A DNA stretch of 64,000 nucleotides from Mycolicibacterium aurum (GTDB lineage: Bacteria > Actinomycetota > Actinomycetes > Mycobacteriales > Mycobacteriaceae): positions 2,852,001 to 2,916,000 of the forward strand of contig LT549889.1 of NCBI GenBank assembly GCA_900078775.1. The letters run 5' to 3'. The notes under the pieces were generated by a model. It saw only the letters and a list, made by a program, of their open reading frames with translations. It was not told where the DNA came from and searched no databases. Every line of letters begins with the position of its first letter. Position 1 is the stretch's first letter. Made by a program: the position numbers and the translations under genes. Below, piece by piece: positions 36,004 to 45,357 of the stretch.

Positions 36004-37248
36004 CTAGGCGGGACGGGTCTGGCCGTCGCCCCACACGATCCATTTGGTGGAGGTCAGTTCGGGCAGGCCCATCGGGCCCCGAGCGTGCAACTTCTGGGTG
36101 GAGATGCCGATCTCGGCGCCGAAACCGAACTGCTCACCGTCGGTGAAGGCCGTCGACGCGTTCACCATCACCGCGGCCGCGTCCACCTGTTCGGTGAACC
36201 GTTGGGCGGCAGCGAGTTCGGTGGTGACGATGGCCTCGGTGTGGCCGGTGCCGTACTCGTTGATGTGCGCGATGGCGCCGTCGACCCCGTCGACCAGTTG
36301 CACGGCGATGTCCATCGACAGGAACTCGGCGCGCAGTTCCTCCTCGGTGGGGTCGATATGCACGGTGACGCCGGCGTCCTGCAGCGCGTTGAGCAGCCGC
36401 GGCAGCGCCGTCTCGGCGGCCGCCCGGTCGACGAGCAGCGTCTCGGCGGCGTTGCAGACGCTGGGCCGGCGGGTCTTGGCGTTCAGCAGGATGCGTTCGG
36501 CCACATCGAGATCCGCGGCGGCGTGCACGAAGACGTGACAGTTCCCGACGCCGGTCTCGATGGTCGGGACGGTGGCGTCGCGTACCACGGCCTCGATCAG
36601 GCCGGCCCCGCCGCGGGGGATCACCACGTCGACCAGCCCACGGGCCTGGATCAGGTGGGTGACGCTGGATCGGTCGTCACTCGGCAGCAGTTGCACCGCA
36701 TCGGCGGGCAGGCCCTCGGCGACCAGGGCCTCGCGCAGCGCGCGTACCAGGGCGGCGTTGGAGCGGGCCGCCGACGAGCTGCCGCGCAGCAGCACCGCGT
36801 TGCCGGATTTCAGGGTGAGCCCGAAGGCGTCGACGGTGACATTGGGCCGGCCCTCGTAGACGATGCCGACCACACCGAGCGGGACCCGCTGCTGGCGCAG
36901 TTGCAGCCCGTTGGGCAGGGTGCTGCCGCGCAGCACCTCCCCGACCGGGTCGGGCAGGCCGGCGACCTGGCGCAGACCGGCGGCGATGCCGTCGATGCGC
37001 TGCGGGTTCAGTGCCAGCCGGTCGAGCATGGCCTCGGCGGTGCCGGCCGCGCGGGAGGCATCCAGGTCCTCGGTGTTGGCGGCCAGGATCTCGTGCGCGT
37101 GGGCCAGCACGGCGTCGGCGGCGGCATGCAGCGCGCGGTTCTTCACGACGGTGCTCAGGCTGACCAGCGCGCGGGAGGCGACCCGGGCCGCGGCCGCGGC
37201 GTCGTGGACCTGACTGCGCAGATCGATCTCGACAGAAGCGCTCATCAA
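36004..37248 (-). CDS. proA: Gamma-glutamyl phosphate reductase
   Basis: 414 aa, aldehyde dehydrogenase fold. [21 protein letters not shown] near residues 112-132 and the catalytic Cys in [15 protein letters not shown] near residue 262 are typical of ProA. It reduces gamma-glutamyl phosphate in proline synthesis, the step after ProB, which is encoded separately at 46215-47336 as in M. tuberculosis. Confidence 0.97.
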   Translation of the reverse strand: MMSASVEIDLRSQVHDAAAAARVASRALVSLSTVVKNRALHAAADAVLAHAHEILAANTEDLDASRAAGTAEAMLDRLALNPQRIDGIAAGLRQVAGLPDPVGEVLRGSTLPNGLQLRQQRVPLGVVGIVYEGRPNVTVDAFGLTLKSGNAVLLRGSSSAARSNAALVRALREALVAEGLPADAVQLLPSDDRSSVTHLIQARGLVDVVIPRGGAGLIEAVVRDATVPTIETGVGNCHVFVHAAADLDVAERILLNAKTRRPSVCNAAETLLVDRAAAETALPRLLNALQDAGVTVHIDPTEEELRAEFLSMDIAVQLVDGVDGAIAHINEYGTGHTEAIVTTELAAAQRFTEQVDAAAVMVNASTAFTDGEQFGFGAEIGISTQKLHARGPMGLPELTSTKWIVWGDGQTRPA

Positions 37249-37289
37249 GCCAGGGTATCCGGCATCCCCAGGTCAGGCCCGGTGGGGGT

Positions 37290-37295
37290 TACCGT
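37290..37295 (+). promoter_or_regulatory. -10 box for a leaderless rbsK transcript
   Basis: TACCGT ends seven bases before GTG 37302, consistent with a leaderless start. Confidence 0.4.
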
Positions 37296-37301
37296 AAGGC
37301 G

Positions 37302-38153
37302 GTGGCGCGGGTATGTGTGGTCGGCAGCGTGAACATGGACCTGGTTTTCGCCGTGGACGCCCTCCCGGCGCCGGGCGCGACGGTGCTGGCCTCGCAGCTG
37401 ACCCGGGCCCCCGGCGGCAAGGGCGGCAACCAGGCGATCGCGGCGGCCCGGGCCGGTGCCGAGGTGGTCATCGTCGCCGCCGTCGGCGATGACGACACCG
37501 GCACCGCGCTGCGGACCCACCTGCGGGACAACGGGGTCGACACCGAAGGGGTGCTGACCCTGCCGGTGCCGAGCGGGACGGCGGGCATCGTGGTGGACGC
37601 GCACGCCGAGAACGTCATCGTGGTGGCGCCGGGCGCCAATGCGCACCTGTCACTGGCCTCGCCGCGGCTGCGGGACCTGATCGCCGACGCCGAGGTGCTG
37701 TTGCTGCAGCTGGAGATCCCGATCGAGACCGCGCTGGCCGCGGCCCGGGTGGCGCGCGCGGCCGGGGCGACGGTGCTGCTGAACGCCTCCCCCGCCGGCG
37801 CCGATCCGGACGCGCTGGCACAGCTGGCCGAGGCCACCGATGTGGTGATCGTCAACGAGGACGAGGCCGCGCGGTGGCGCTGGCCGGTGCCGCATCTGGT
37901 CACCACGCTCGGGGCGCGCGGCGCGACGCTGCGCACCGAGGCCGGTGAGGTGGCGGTACCCGCCCCGGAGGTCGAACCGGTGGACACCACCGGGGCCGGG
38001 GACGTGTTCGCCGGGGTACTGGCGGCCTGCTGGCCGGCCGGGGCGGAACCCGCGCTGCGCCGGGCCTGCGCGGCCGGGGCGCTGGCGACGTTGGTCCCGG
38101 GCGCCGGGGACTGCGCGCCCGGCGCCGAAGCCATCGACGACGTGCTGGCCTGA
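37302..38153 (+). CDS. rbsK: Ribokinase (PfkB family)
   Basis: 283 aa, GTG start. NMDLVFAVDALPAPGATV and GGKGGNQAIAAARAGAEV near residues 7-53 match ribokinase substrate contacts; EPVDTTGAGDVFAGVLAACWPAG near 225-247 is PfkB signature two with the catalytic Asp. It phosphorylates ribose at O5. By position it corresponds to Rv2436. No ribose transporter lies beside it. It is somewhat shorter than the roughly 300-aa norm. Confidence 0.85.
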   Translation: MARVCVVGSVNMDLVFAVDALPAPGATVLASQLTRAPGGKGGNQAIAAARAGAEVVIVAAVGDDDTGTALRTHLRDNGVDTEGVLTLPVPSGTAGIVVDAHAENVIVVAPGANAHLSLASPRLRDLIADAEVLLLQLEIPIETALAAARVARAAGATVLLNASPAGADPDALAQLAEATDVVIVNEDEAARWRWPVPHLVTTLGARGATLRTEAGEVAVPAPEVEPVDTTGAGDVFAGVLAACWPAGAEPALRRACAAGALATLVPGAGDCAPGAEAIDDVLA

Positions 38154-38158
38154 CCCGG

Positions 38159-40201
38159 CTACTCCTGCGGGATGTCCCGTTCGATGGCGTCCAGCCAGAT
38201 CCGCGCCGACATGTCCGACGGGGCCCGCCAGTCCCCGCGCGGGGACAGCGCCCCACCGGCGGACACCTTCGGGCCGTTGGGCAGCGCGGACCGCTTGAAC
38301 TGGGAGAACGAGTAGAAGCGCTGCGCGAAGACGGTCAGCCAGTGCCGGATCTGGGCCAGCGAGTACTGCGGCCGCTTGTCCAGCGGGTAGCCCAGCGGCC
38401 AGTGGCCGAGTTCGGCGTCGTGCCAGGCGTGCCAGGCCAGGAACGCCACCTTGGCCGGGCCGAATCCGTAGCGCAGCACCTGGAACAACGAGAAATCCTG
38501 CAGCACATAGGGACCGACCTTGTCCTCGCTGCTCTGGATCTCCTCGTCCTCGCCGGCGGGCACCAGTTCGGGGCTGATCTCGGTGTCCAGGACCGACTGC
38601 AACACATCGTCGACGTCACTGTCGAACTCACCCGAGGAGATGACCCACCGGATGAGGTGCTGGATCAGGGTCTTGGGCACCCCGCCGTTGACGTTGTAGT
38701 GCGACATCTGGTCACCCACACCGTAAGTCGACCAGCCCAGCGCCAGCTCGGACAGATCCCCGGTGCCCAGCACGATGCCGTCGCGCTGATTGGCCAGCCG
38801 GAACAGGTAATCGGTGCGCAGCCCGGCCTGCACGTTTTCGAAGGTGACGTCGTAGACCTTCTCGCCGCGGCCGAACGGGTGATCCATCTCGGTCAGCATC
38901 AGCTTCGCGGTGTCGCGGATGTCGATCTCGGCGAAGGTGACGCCGAGTGCCTCGCTGAGTGCGATGGCATTGCCCTTGGTGCGGTCGCCGGTGGCGAAGC
39001 CGGGCATGGTGAAGGCCAGGATGTCGCTGCGCGGGCGGCCTTCCCGGTCCATCGCGCGGGCGGCGACGATCAGCGCGTGGGTGGAGTCCAGGCCGCCGGA
39101 CACCCCGATGACGACCTTCGGGTAGTTCAACGCGCGCAGCCGTTGCTCCAGACCGGAGACCTGGATGTTGTAAGCCTCATAGCAGTCCTGTTGCAGCCGA
39201 GCCGGATCCGACGGTACGAACGGGAAGCGTTCCACCCGGCGCAGCAGGCCGATGTCGCCGGCCGGCGGGTCCAGGGTGAACTCGATGCGGCGGAACGCGT
39301 CGACGGTGTCGCGGTACTGCCGCGCGTTGTCGTCGAAGGTGCCCATCCGGAACCGCTCGGCGCGTAGCAGGGACACATCTACGTCGGCGACGCTGCGGCG
39401 CGCCCCCTTGGGGAACCGCTCGGATTCGGCCAGCAGCACACCGTTCTCGTAGATCATGGTCTGCCCGTCCCAGGCCAGGTCGGTGGTCGACTCCCCCTCT
39501 CCGGCGGCGGCGTAGACGTAGGCGGCCAGGCAGCGTGAGGACGCCGACTTGGCCAGCAGTTTGCGGTCGTCGGCGCGGCCGATGGTGATCGGGCTGCCGG
39601 ACAGGTTGGCCAGCACCGTCGCACCGGCGAGGGCGGCCTGCGCGCTGGGCGGCACCGGGACCCACATGTCCTCACAGATCTCCACGTGCAGCACGAAGTC
39701 GGGGAGGTCGGCGGCGGCGAACAGCAGATCGGCACCGAAGGGGACGTCCTGCCCTCCGAGCTTGATGCTGCCGGTGGCCCCGCCACCGGGCGCGAGCTGG
39801 CGGCGCTCGTAGAACTCGCGGTAGGTGGGCAGGAACGATTTGGGTACCACCCCGAGCACCCGCCCGCGGTGGATCACCACGGCGGTGTTGTACACCCGGT
39901 TGCGGTGCCGCAACGGCGCCCCGATCACCAGGACCGGCAGCAGGTCCACCGAGGTGGCCACGATCGCGGCCACCGCCTCTTCCACCGCGTCGAGCAGGGT
40001 GTCCTGCAGCAGGATGTCCTCGATCGAGTAACCGCACAGCGTCAGCTCGGGGAAGACCGCCAGCCCGACGGCGTCCTCGTGGCATTCCCGGGCCAGCCGC
40101 AGCACCGCGTCGGCGTTGGACGCCGGGTCGGCGAGGGTGGTGTGGTGGGTACAGGCGGCCACCCGCACGAAGCCGTGGCGGTAGGCGGAGTAGAAGTCCA
40201 C
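38159..40201 (-). CDS. nadE: Glutamine-dependent NAD synthetase
   Basis: 680 aa from GTG 40201, starting [15 protein letters not shown] like the M. tuberculosis enzyme. The N-terminal glutaminase of nitrilase type has Glu ([10 protein letters not shown] near 52), Lys (VPKSFLPTY near 121) and Cys (HVEICEDMW near 176). The C-terminal synthetase has the P-loop SGGLDSTHA near 366-374. Ammonia made from glutamine is channelled to deamido-NAD. It converges on rbsK with a 5-bp gap. Confidence 0.96.
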   Translation of the reverse strand: MDFYSAYRHGFVRVAACTHHTTLADPASNADAVLRLARECHEDAVGLAVFPELTLCGYSIEDILLQDTLLDAVEEAVAAIVATSVDLLPVLVIGAPLRHRNRVYNTAVVIHRGRVLGVVPKSFLPTYREFYERRQLAPGGGATGSIKLGGQDVPFGADLLFAAADLPDFVLHVEICEDMWVPVPPSAQAALAGATVLANLSGSPITIGRADDRKLLAKSASSRCLAAYVYAAAGEGESTTDLAWDGQTMIYENGVLLAESERFPKGARRSVADVDVSLLRAERFRMGTFDDNARQYRDTVDAFRRIEFTLDPPAGDIGLLRRVERFPFVPSDPARLQQDCYEAYNIQVSGLEQRLRALNYPKVVIGVSGGLDSTHALIVAARAMDREGRPRSDILAFTMPGFATGDRTKGNAIALSEALGVTFAEIDIRDTAKLMLTEMDHPFGRGEKVYDVTFENVQAGLRTDYLFRLANQRDGIVLGTGDLSELALGWSTYGVGDQMSHYNVNGGVPKTLIQHLIRWVISSGEFDSDVDDVLQSVLDTEISPELVPAGEDEEIQSSEDKVGPYVLQDFSLFQVLRYGFGPAKVAFLAWHAWHDAELGHWPLGYPLDKRPQYSLAQIRHWLTVFAQRFYSFSQFKRSALPNGPKVSAGGALSPRGDWRAPSDMSARIWLDAIERDIPQE

Positions 40202-40253
40202 CCGGCCATTCTGGCATTGACGGCAACCCGCGGGCCCGGAGCAGGGCGGGACG

Positions 40254-41192
40254 CTAGCGCGGCGGGAGCGCAAAGTCCGTTGCCCGCCATCTTTCGATGA
40301 CCGATGCGAGGCCCGCCGCCATGACCGGCAGCTGCGGCAGCAGCGTCACGCAGCCGATGAACTGCAGCGTGCGGGCGGCATCCATGAGCTGTTGCACCCG
40401 CGCATCGGTGCGGCGCAGGCCGAGCCGGACAGCGGCCTCGTCGTATTCGGCGACATCCTCGGGACCGAGCATGGCCAGATCCCATTCCACGGGGCCCAGC
40501 GACACATCCTCGAAATCGGAGAACCTGATGCCGTCGGTGGTGCGGATGACGTTGTGCGACGGTGCATCTCCCTGCACGGCCTGCAACCCGACGCCGGGGT
40601 ACCGCGCGGCGAACACCGTCGGGTCGGCCAGTACCGCACTCAGCGCCGCGAACTCGGTGCGGGCCCGCTCGATATCGGCGGCGCCGAGCAGCTCGCCGGG
40701 CTCCAGGTGCGCGAACATGCCCGGCGCCGCCTCGGTGAACGGGGCCAGAAACGGCAACGGCGCCGGGTACCCGGCCAGGCCGGCGTGCAGTCGGGCGCTT
40801 TCGGCGATGGGTACCCCGGAATAGGGTTCGTGGTCGGCTGCGACATCGGCCAGTTCCCAAAAGGTGATCGGGAATCCGTCCCGGCGCACCGGGGTGCGCG
40901 GCACCAGCGGGCTGGGCGGCACGACCGGTACCCGGTGCGTGTCCAGCCAGCCGACGACGTCCAGTTCGCGCTGCTGGCGGGCGTGCTGCGCCGCCGCGGT
41001 GTAGCCCGGCGGCAGCACCACCGGGACGCGGGCCACCACCGGGGCCGGCTCCAGGTGCACCACCACGGAGAAGACGTCGTGCAGGACGGTGGCCCGGTCG
41101 GCATCCAGGCCGGCGGACCGGCCGGCCGCCAGTGCGGCCGCGGCCGCCCGGTCACGGCGGTCGGCCAGTTGGTCGGGTGAGAGCCACGCCAT
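40254..41192 (-). CDS. Aminoglycoside phosphotransferase-fold (APH) protein
   Basis: 312 aa. A kinase-like fold with the catalytic loop as QGDAPSHNVI near residue 210 (Gln replaces the usual His of HGDxxxxN) and the metal-binding FSDFEDVSLGPVEWDLA near 224-240. The N-lobe VVHLEPAPVVARVPVVLP resembles the nucleotide site. Such proteins phosphorylate small molecules such as choline, homoserine or antibiotics; the substrate here is unknown and resistance should not be assumed. It lies 52 bp upstream of nadE. Confidence 0.75.
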   Translation of the reverse strand: MAWLSPDQLADRRDRAAAAALAAGRSAGLDADRATVLHDVFSVVVHLEPAPVVARVPVVLPPGYTAAAQHARQQRELDVVGWLDTHRVPVVPPSPLVPRTPVRRDGFPITFWELADVAADHEPYSGVPIAESARLHAGLAGYPAPLPFLAPFTEAAPGMFAHLEPGELLGAADIERARTEFAALSAVLADPTVFAARYPGVGLQAVQGDAPSHNVIRTTDGIRFSDFEDVSLGPVEWDLAMLGPEDVAEYDEAAVRLGLRRTDARVQQLMDAARTLQFIGCVTLLPQLPVMAAGLASVIERWRATDFALPPR

Positions 41193-41217
41193 GCGACCAC
41201 CCTGCCACGGACGCGCC

Positions 41218-41223
41218 TATCCT
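41218..41223 (+). promoter_or_regulatory. -10 box for a leaderless sirtuin transcript
   Basis: TATCCT ends eight bases before ATG 41231, with no ribosome-binding site between. Confidence 0.45.
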
Positions 41224-41230
41224 CGATGAG

Positions 41231-42067
41231 ATGGATGCTCCCGAACTGGTCGCGGCGCTGGCCGGGCGCCGGGTGGCGGTGCTGACCGGCGCCGGGATGT
41301 CGACCGATTCCGGGATTCCGGATTACCGCGGGCCGGACTCCCCGCCCAGCAATCCGATGACGATCGCCCAGTTCCGCTCCGATCCGGTGTTCCGCCAGCG
41401 CTATTGGGCGCGTAACCATCTGGGTTGGCGGCATATGGATCAGACCGCACCCAACGCCGGGCACCGGGCGCTGGCGAGTCTGGAGACCGCGGGTGTGGTG
41501 AGCGGGCTGATCACCCAGAACGTCGATCTGCTGCACACCAAGGCCGGCAGCCGGCAGGTGGTGAACCTGCACGGCACCTACGCGCAGGTGCTCTGCCTGT
41601 CCTGCGGGTACACCATGACCCGTGAGGCGCTCGCCGACGAGCTGGAGGCCCTCAATCCCGGGTTCGCCGAGCGGGCCGAGCACGTCGGCGGCATCGCGGT
41701 GGCCCCCGACGCGGACGCCGTGGTCGAGGACACCGCCGACTTCCGCTATCCGGACTGCCCGCGCTGTGCCGGCATGCTCAAACCCGACATCGTGTACTTC
41801 GGCGAGAGCGTGCCCAAGGAGCGTGTGCAGCAGGCGTTTTCACTCGTCGACGCCGCGGAGGCGTTGCTGGTGGCCGGGTCGTCGCTGACGGTGTTCTCCG
41901 GCTACCGGTTCGTCCGGCACGCGGCGGCCGCCGGTGTGCCCATCGCGATCATCAACCGGGGCCCGACCCGCGGTGACGCATTGGCCACCGTCAAGGTCGA
42001 GGCCGGCTGCTCGGAGCTTTTGACGCTGCTGGCCGGCGAGCTGCCCAGCGCGGTGCCGGCGCGCTAG
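41231..42067 (+). CDS. Class II (SIRT4-like) NAD-dependent protein deacylase
   Basis: 278 aa. [15 protein letters not shown] near residues 20-34, TQNVDLLH near 95-102, catalytic His in NLHGTYA near 115, and zinc ligands in CLSCGY and CPRCAG near 124-127 and 177-180. The GAGMST...IPDYR form and the insertion between the Cys pairs place it in class II, which mostly has lipoamidase or weak deacylase activity. NAD is consumed, and nadD and nadE lie nearby. It overlaps the convergent P450 gene by 4 bp. Confidence 0.9.
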   Translation: MDAPELVAALAGRRVAVLTGAGMSTDSGIPDYRGPDSPPSNPMTIAQFRSDPVFRQRYWARNHLGWRHMDQTAPNAGHRALASLETAGVVSGLITQNVDLLHTKAGSRQVVNLHGTYAQVLCLSCGYTMTREALADELEALNPGFAERAEHVGGIAVAPDADAVVEDTADFRYPDCPRCAGMLKPDIVYFGESVPKERVQQAFSLVDAAEALLVAGSSLTVFSGYRFVRHAAAAGVPIAIINRGPTRGDALATVKVEAGCSELLTLLAGELPSAVPAR

Positions 42068-43329
42068 AAGGTGCACGGCATCGAGCGGATGCCGTGGATG
42101 AAGTTGCCCGGGACCAGGGACGGTTCGCCGGCCTGGATCTGCGGCAGCTGGCTCAGCAGTTCACCGAAGATGGCCCGCAGCTGGGCCCGCGCCACGTGCG
42201 CGCCGAGGCAGAAATGCCTTCCGCCGCCGCCGAATCCGACGTGCGGGTTGGGGTCGCGACCCAGGTCGAGGCGCTGCGGTGCGTCGAAGACGGATTCGTC
42301 CCGGTTGGCCGAGGGGTAGAACATCACCACCTTGTCCCCCGCCGCGATCTGCCGGCCGGCCAGTTCGTAGTCGGCGGCGGCGGTGCGCCGGAAGGTCATC
42401 ACCGGGGTGGCCCAGCGGATGAGTTCCTCGACCGCGGTGCCGATCCGGTTGTCGAAATTGGCTTGCAGCCAAGCCCGTTGGTCCGGGTTGTCGGTCAGGG
42501 CCTTCAGTCCGTGGCTGGTGGTCTGGCGGGTGGTGTCGTTACCGGCGACGGCGAGCAGCACGAAGAACGCCGCCACCTCGGGATCGCTCAGCCGGGCCCC
42601 CTCGACCTCGGCGTGCACCAGCGCGCTGAACAGGTCGTCGCCCGGGTTCTCCCGGCGGTCCGCGGCCAGCGCCAGCGCCACCTGGTGCAGGTACATCTGA
42701 TTGGCGACCAGCACCTCCAACGGGTTCCGCCCGTTCAGGTACACCTCGTCGCCCCAGGACACCAGCGCGTCCGCGGCCTCGGCCACCTGATGGCGTTCGG
42801 ATTCCGGGATGCCGACCATGTCCGAGAGCGTGCGGATGGGAAGTTCCTTGGCGCACAGATCGACGAAGTCGGCACCGCTGCCGGCGGCGCGCAGTTCGGA
42901 GACGATGTCGGCTGCGTTGGCCTTGATGGAGTCCTCGATGCGGCGAACCTGGCGCGGGGTGAACGCCGAGTGCACGACCTTGCGGATGATGGTGTGCCGC
43001 GGCGGGTCCATGGCCAGGAAGGACTGTGAGGCCTCCAGCAGTTCGACGGGGATGTTCTCGAACAGCACACCGTGCCCGGACAGGAACACCTCGCTGTTGC
43101 GGCTGACCTCGACGACGTCGGCGTGCCGGGTCACCGCCCAGTAGCCGCGGTCGGCCGGGTCGGGCATCAGCGAGTCCTCGACCGGCGGGTGCCAGCTCAC
43201 CGGACGCTCGGCCCGCAGCTGCGCGAACGCGGTGTCGCGGTCCTCGGCGGTGGTCGACCAGAAGGCCCGCGAGGACAGGTCGATCGGATCGTAGGCGCGC
43301 TCGGCGGATGTGATCGGTGACACAGTCAT
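42064..43329 (-). CDS. Cytochrome P450
   Basis: 421 aa. The I-helix oxygen-binding motif AGNDTTR is near residues 257-263, ExxR (ELIR) near 293-296 and the heme loop FGGGGRHFCLGAHVAR near 353-368 with the ligand Cys in place. The sequence belongs to the mycobacterial group that includes steroid- and fatty-acid-oxidising CYPs, but I cannot assign a CYP number. It is divergent from a TetR gene across a palindromic operator and probably is its target. TATCGT (43342-43337) lies eight bases before the ATG, so the transcript may be leaderless. Confidence 0.9.
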   Translation of the reverse strand: MTVSPITSAERAYDPIDLSSRAFWSTTAEDRDTAFAQLRAERPVSWHPPVEDSLMPDPADRGYWAVTRHADVVEVSRNSEVFLSGHGVLFENIPVELLEASQSFLAMDPPRHTIIRKVVHSAFTPRQVRRIEDSIKANAADIVSELRAAGSGADFVDLCAKELPIRTLSDMVGIPESERHQVAEAADALVSWGDEVYLNGRNPLEVLVANQMYLHQVALALAADRRENPGDDLFSALVHAEVEGARLSDPEVAAFFVLLAVAGNDTTRQTTSHGLKALTDNPDQRAWLQANFDNRIGTAVEELIRWATPVMTFRRTAAADYELAGRQIAAGDKVVMFYPSANRDESVFDAPQRLDLGRDPNPHVGFGGGGRHFCLGAHVARAQLRAIFGELLSQLPQIQAGEPSLVPGNFIHGIRSMPCTF

Positions 43330-43336
43330 GTGCCTG

Positions 43337-43342
43337 ACGATA
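43337..43342 (-). promoter_or_regulatory. -10 box of the P450 gene
   Basis: TATCGT on the minus strand ends eight bases before ATG 43329. It is four bases from the palindrome at 43346-43362, so a bound repressor would block RNA polymerase. Confidence 0.5.
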
Positions 43343-43345
43343 GGT

Positions 43346-43362
43346 CTAGACAGAGTGTCTAG
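43346..43362. promoter_or_regulatory. Palindromic TetR operator
   Basis: ctagaca-gag-tgtctag: perfect 7-bp half-sites around a 3-bp spacer, in the 66-bp gap between the P450 and TetR genes. It touches the P450 promoter and sits about 22 bases upstream of the TetR -10 box, so one bound dimer pair could control both genes. Confidence 0.75.
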
Positions 43363-43383
43363 TCAAGACGCTTCGAATGTCGA

Positions 43384-43389
43384 TACGCT
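43384..43389 (+). promoter_or_regulatory. -10 box of the tetR gene
   Basis: TACGCT ends seven bases before ATG 43396, indicating a leaderless transcript. Confidence 0.45.
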
Positions 43390-43395
43390 GGCGTA

Positions 43396-44034
43396 ATGGC
43401 ATCGGTGACGCGGGGGGCGCGCAAGTCCCAGGCCAATCGCCAGGAACGCCGCGAGCAGATCGAACGCCGGTTGCTGGACGCGACCGACCGGCTGATGGCC
43501 GACGGCACCAGCTTCACCGAACTCAGCGTCGACCGGCTGGCCACCGAGGCCGGGATCTCCCGGGCCAGCTTCTACATCTACTTCGAGGACAAGGGCGATC
43601 TGCTGCGCCGGCTGGCCGGGCAGGTGTTCGGGGATCTGACCGCCGACGCCGCGACATGGTGGACGGTGGCCGACCGCCGCGATCCGGCCGACGTGCTGGC
43701 CGCCATGACGGCGATCGTGGCCAGTTACCGCCGGCACCAACCGGTGCTGCTGGCGCTCAACGAAATGGCCGGATACGACGGCGCCGTCGGCCAGACCTAC
43801 CGGGACCTGCTGGACGGAATCTCGGCGCAGTTCGCCCGGGTGATCGAGGCCGGTCAGGCCGACGGGTCGATCCGGGCCGGGCTGCCCGCGGCCACCACGG
43901 CGTCCAGCCTGACCTGGATGGTGGAGCGGTCCTGTCAGCAGAATCTGCCCGGCCGGCCGAGCTCCTACGATGCCGAGCTGGCCGCCACGCTGGCCCAGAT
44001 CATCAGGGGCGCACTGTATCTGGAATCCGACTAA
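43396..44034 (+). CDS. TetR-family transcriptional repressor
   Basis: 212 aa. A TetR helix-turn-helix near residues 40-62 (FTELSVDRLATEAGISRASFYIYFEDKGDLL) with basic N-terminus, followed by a helical ligand-binding half. The ligand is unknown; regulation of the divergent P450 through the operator at 43346-43362 suggests a lipid or sterol-like inducer that the P450 oxidises. Self-repression is expected. Confidence 0.9.
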   Translation: MASVTRGARKSQANRQERREQIERRLLDATDRLMADGTSFTELSVDRLATEAGISRASFYIYFEDKGDLLRRLAGQVFGDLTADAATWWTVADRRDPADVLAAMTAIVASYRRHQPVLLALNEMAGYDGAVGQTYRDLLDGISAQFARVIEAGQADGSIRAGLPAATTASSLTWMVERSCQQNLPGRPSSYDAELAATLAQIIRGALYLESD

Positions 44035-44060
44035 CTCCCCGGATACCCGAGCTCCCGGCC

Positions 44061-45353
44061 CTAGAACCGTTCCGGGTGCCAGTAGACATCCTCGGGCGCC
44101 CCGGTCAGCGCGTTGTCCACGGCCTGGCGGCCCTGCACATAGCCGTAGTCCTGGTTGGAGGATTCGTAGCGCCAGCCGCCGAACCGGCCCCGGCTGTAGA
44201 TGCCGTGCGCGCGCAACCGCTCATCGGCCTCGCGCAGCAGGGTGTCGCGCCCCAGCGTGGGCACCGGGTAACCGAAGTCCAGGGTGTCGGCGAAGCGGCT
44301 GACCACCCGCGCCGGATCGGCACCGAGCAGCTGTAGCGAGCGCTGCACACCGTCGACCGCGTCCGCCACCGAGATGGGGTCCTCGACGAACACCGGCACC
44401 TCGCAGAGAATGTTCCAGCGGCGCGGTCCGGCGTTGGACGCGTCGTAGTTGCTGAGCATGGTGGCGCGGTACCACGGCACCGATTCGGCCGGGCAGTACA
44501 GCCAGGTCTTATCCGCCAGGGCGGGCGGCGGAACGCCCTCGAAGCCGAGACCGACCGCATGCAGCCGACTGGCCCGCAGCGTCTGTGCCGGCTCGGACCA
44601 GCCGATCCAGCGCAGCGCGGTGGTCACCGGGGCGGTGCTGATGCAGTAGCGGTAGGACACCGTGCTGCCGTCGTCGAGACGGGCCACCCGGGCCGGCGCG
44701 TCGATGTCGAGCACCCGGGTGCGCAGCCGCACCGAATCCGGCGTCATCAACTTGTCGTGCACCGCCTGCCACAGCGCACCGGTGCCGCCCACCGGGTACG
44801 GAAAGGTCGACGCCGGGGCCGGCGGTCCCCCGGCCAGCCCGAGCACCGGGACGTTACGTGCGGCGCTGCCGCTGCGCAGCGAGGTCCACTCGTGGTCGAT
44901 CTCGTGCAGCGGCAGCGTCCACATCTTGCGGTTGTAGGGCTCGAAGAACTCGCCGTACAGGCCGCGGCCGAAGTTGTTGCGGTAGTAGTCGGCCAGGTGG
45001 GCCACCGGGGCGTCCGGATACAGATCGGTCGGCAGCTCGGTGAGCTGCTGCTGGATCGGGGTGGGCAGCAGGCTCTGCGGCCCGTCGCCGCGCAGCCACA
45101 CCCAGCCGTTGCGGGTCACCTGGTTGAGCGGCACCCCGCTGGCCTGCACGGCCTGGTCGAACTCCTCGAAGTGGCTGTGCAGCACGTGGCCGCCCAGATC
45201 CCAGGTGAAGCCGGCCTCATCGGTGACCGAGGCGGACATGCCGCCCAACCGGTCCCCCGCGTCGACGACGAGATGATCGATACCCAGTTCGGTGAGTCGC
45301 ACGGCCGCGCCGATGCCGGTGGTGCCGGCGCCCACCACGAGAAAGGTTGGCAC
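44061..45353 (-). CDS. FAD-dependent amine oxidase-like protein (UDP-galactopyranose mutase / protoporphyrinogen oxidase-like)
   Basis: 430 aa from GTG 45353. VPTFLVVGAGTTGIGAA and LGGMSASVTDEAGFTWDLGGHVLHSH near residues 1-65 form the FAD-binding region; the second half has the NAD(P)-binding-like amine oxidase fold, ending near YGYVQGRQAVDNAL. The GGHVLHSH segment and NRKMWTLPLHEID resemble the UDP-galactopyranose mutase / LPS-sugar modifying group. It follows the PIG-L deacetylase gene by 4 bp, so both likely act on a sugar. Exact reaction unknown. Confidence 0.72.
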   Translation of the reverse strand: MPTFLVVGAGTTGIGAAVRLTELGIDHLVVDAGDRLGGMSASVTDEAGFTWDLGGHVLHSHFEEFDQAVQASGVPLNQVTRNGWVWLRGDGPQSLLPTPIQQQLTELPTDLYPDAPVAHLADYYRNNFGRGLYGEFFEPYNRKMWTLPLHEIDHEWTSLRSGSAARNVPVLGLAGGPPAPASTFPYPVGGTGALWQAVHDKLMTPDSVRLRTRVLDIDAPARVARLDDGSTVSYRYCISTAPVTTALRWIGWSEPAQTLRASRLHAVGLGFEGVPPPALADKTWLYCPAESVPWYRATMLSNYDASNAGPRRWNILCEVPVFVEDPISVADAVDGVQRSLQLLGADPARVVSRFADTLDFGYPVPTLGRDTLLREADERLRAHGIYSRGRFGGWRYESSNQDYGYVQGRQAVDNALTGAPEDVYWHPERF

Positions 45354-45357
45354 AGCT

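Noticed and set aside
40254..41192. Aminoglycoside resistance gene
   Set aside because: Fold similarity alone; the HGD motif is changed to QGD and such kinases have many non-antibiotic substrates.
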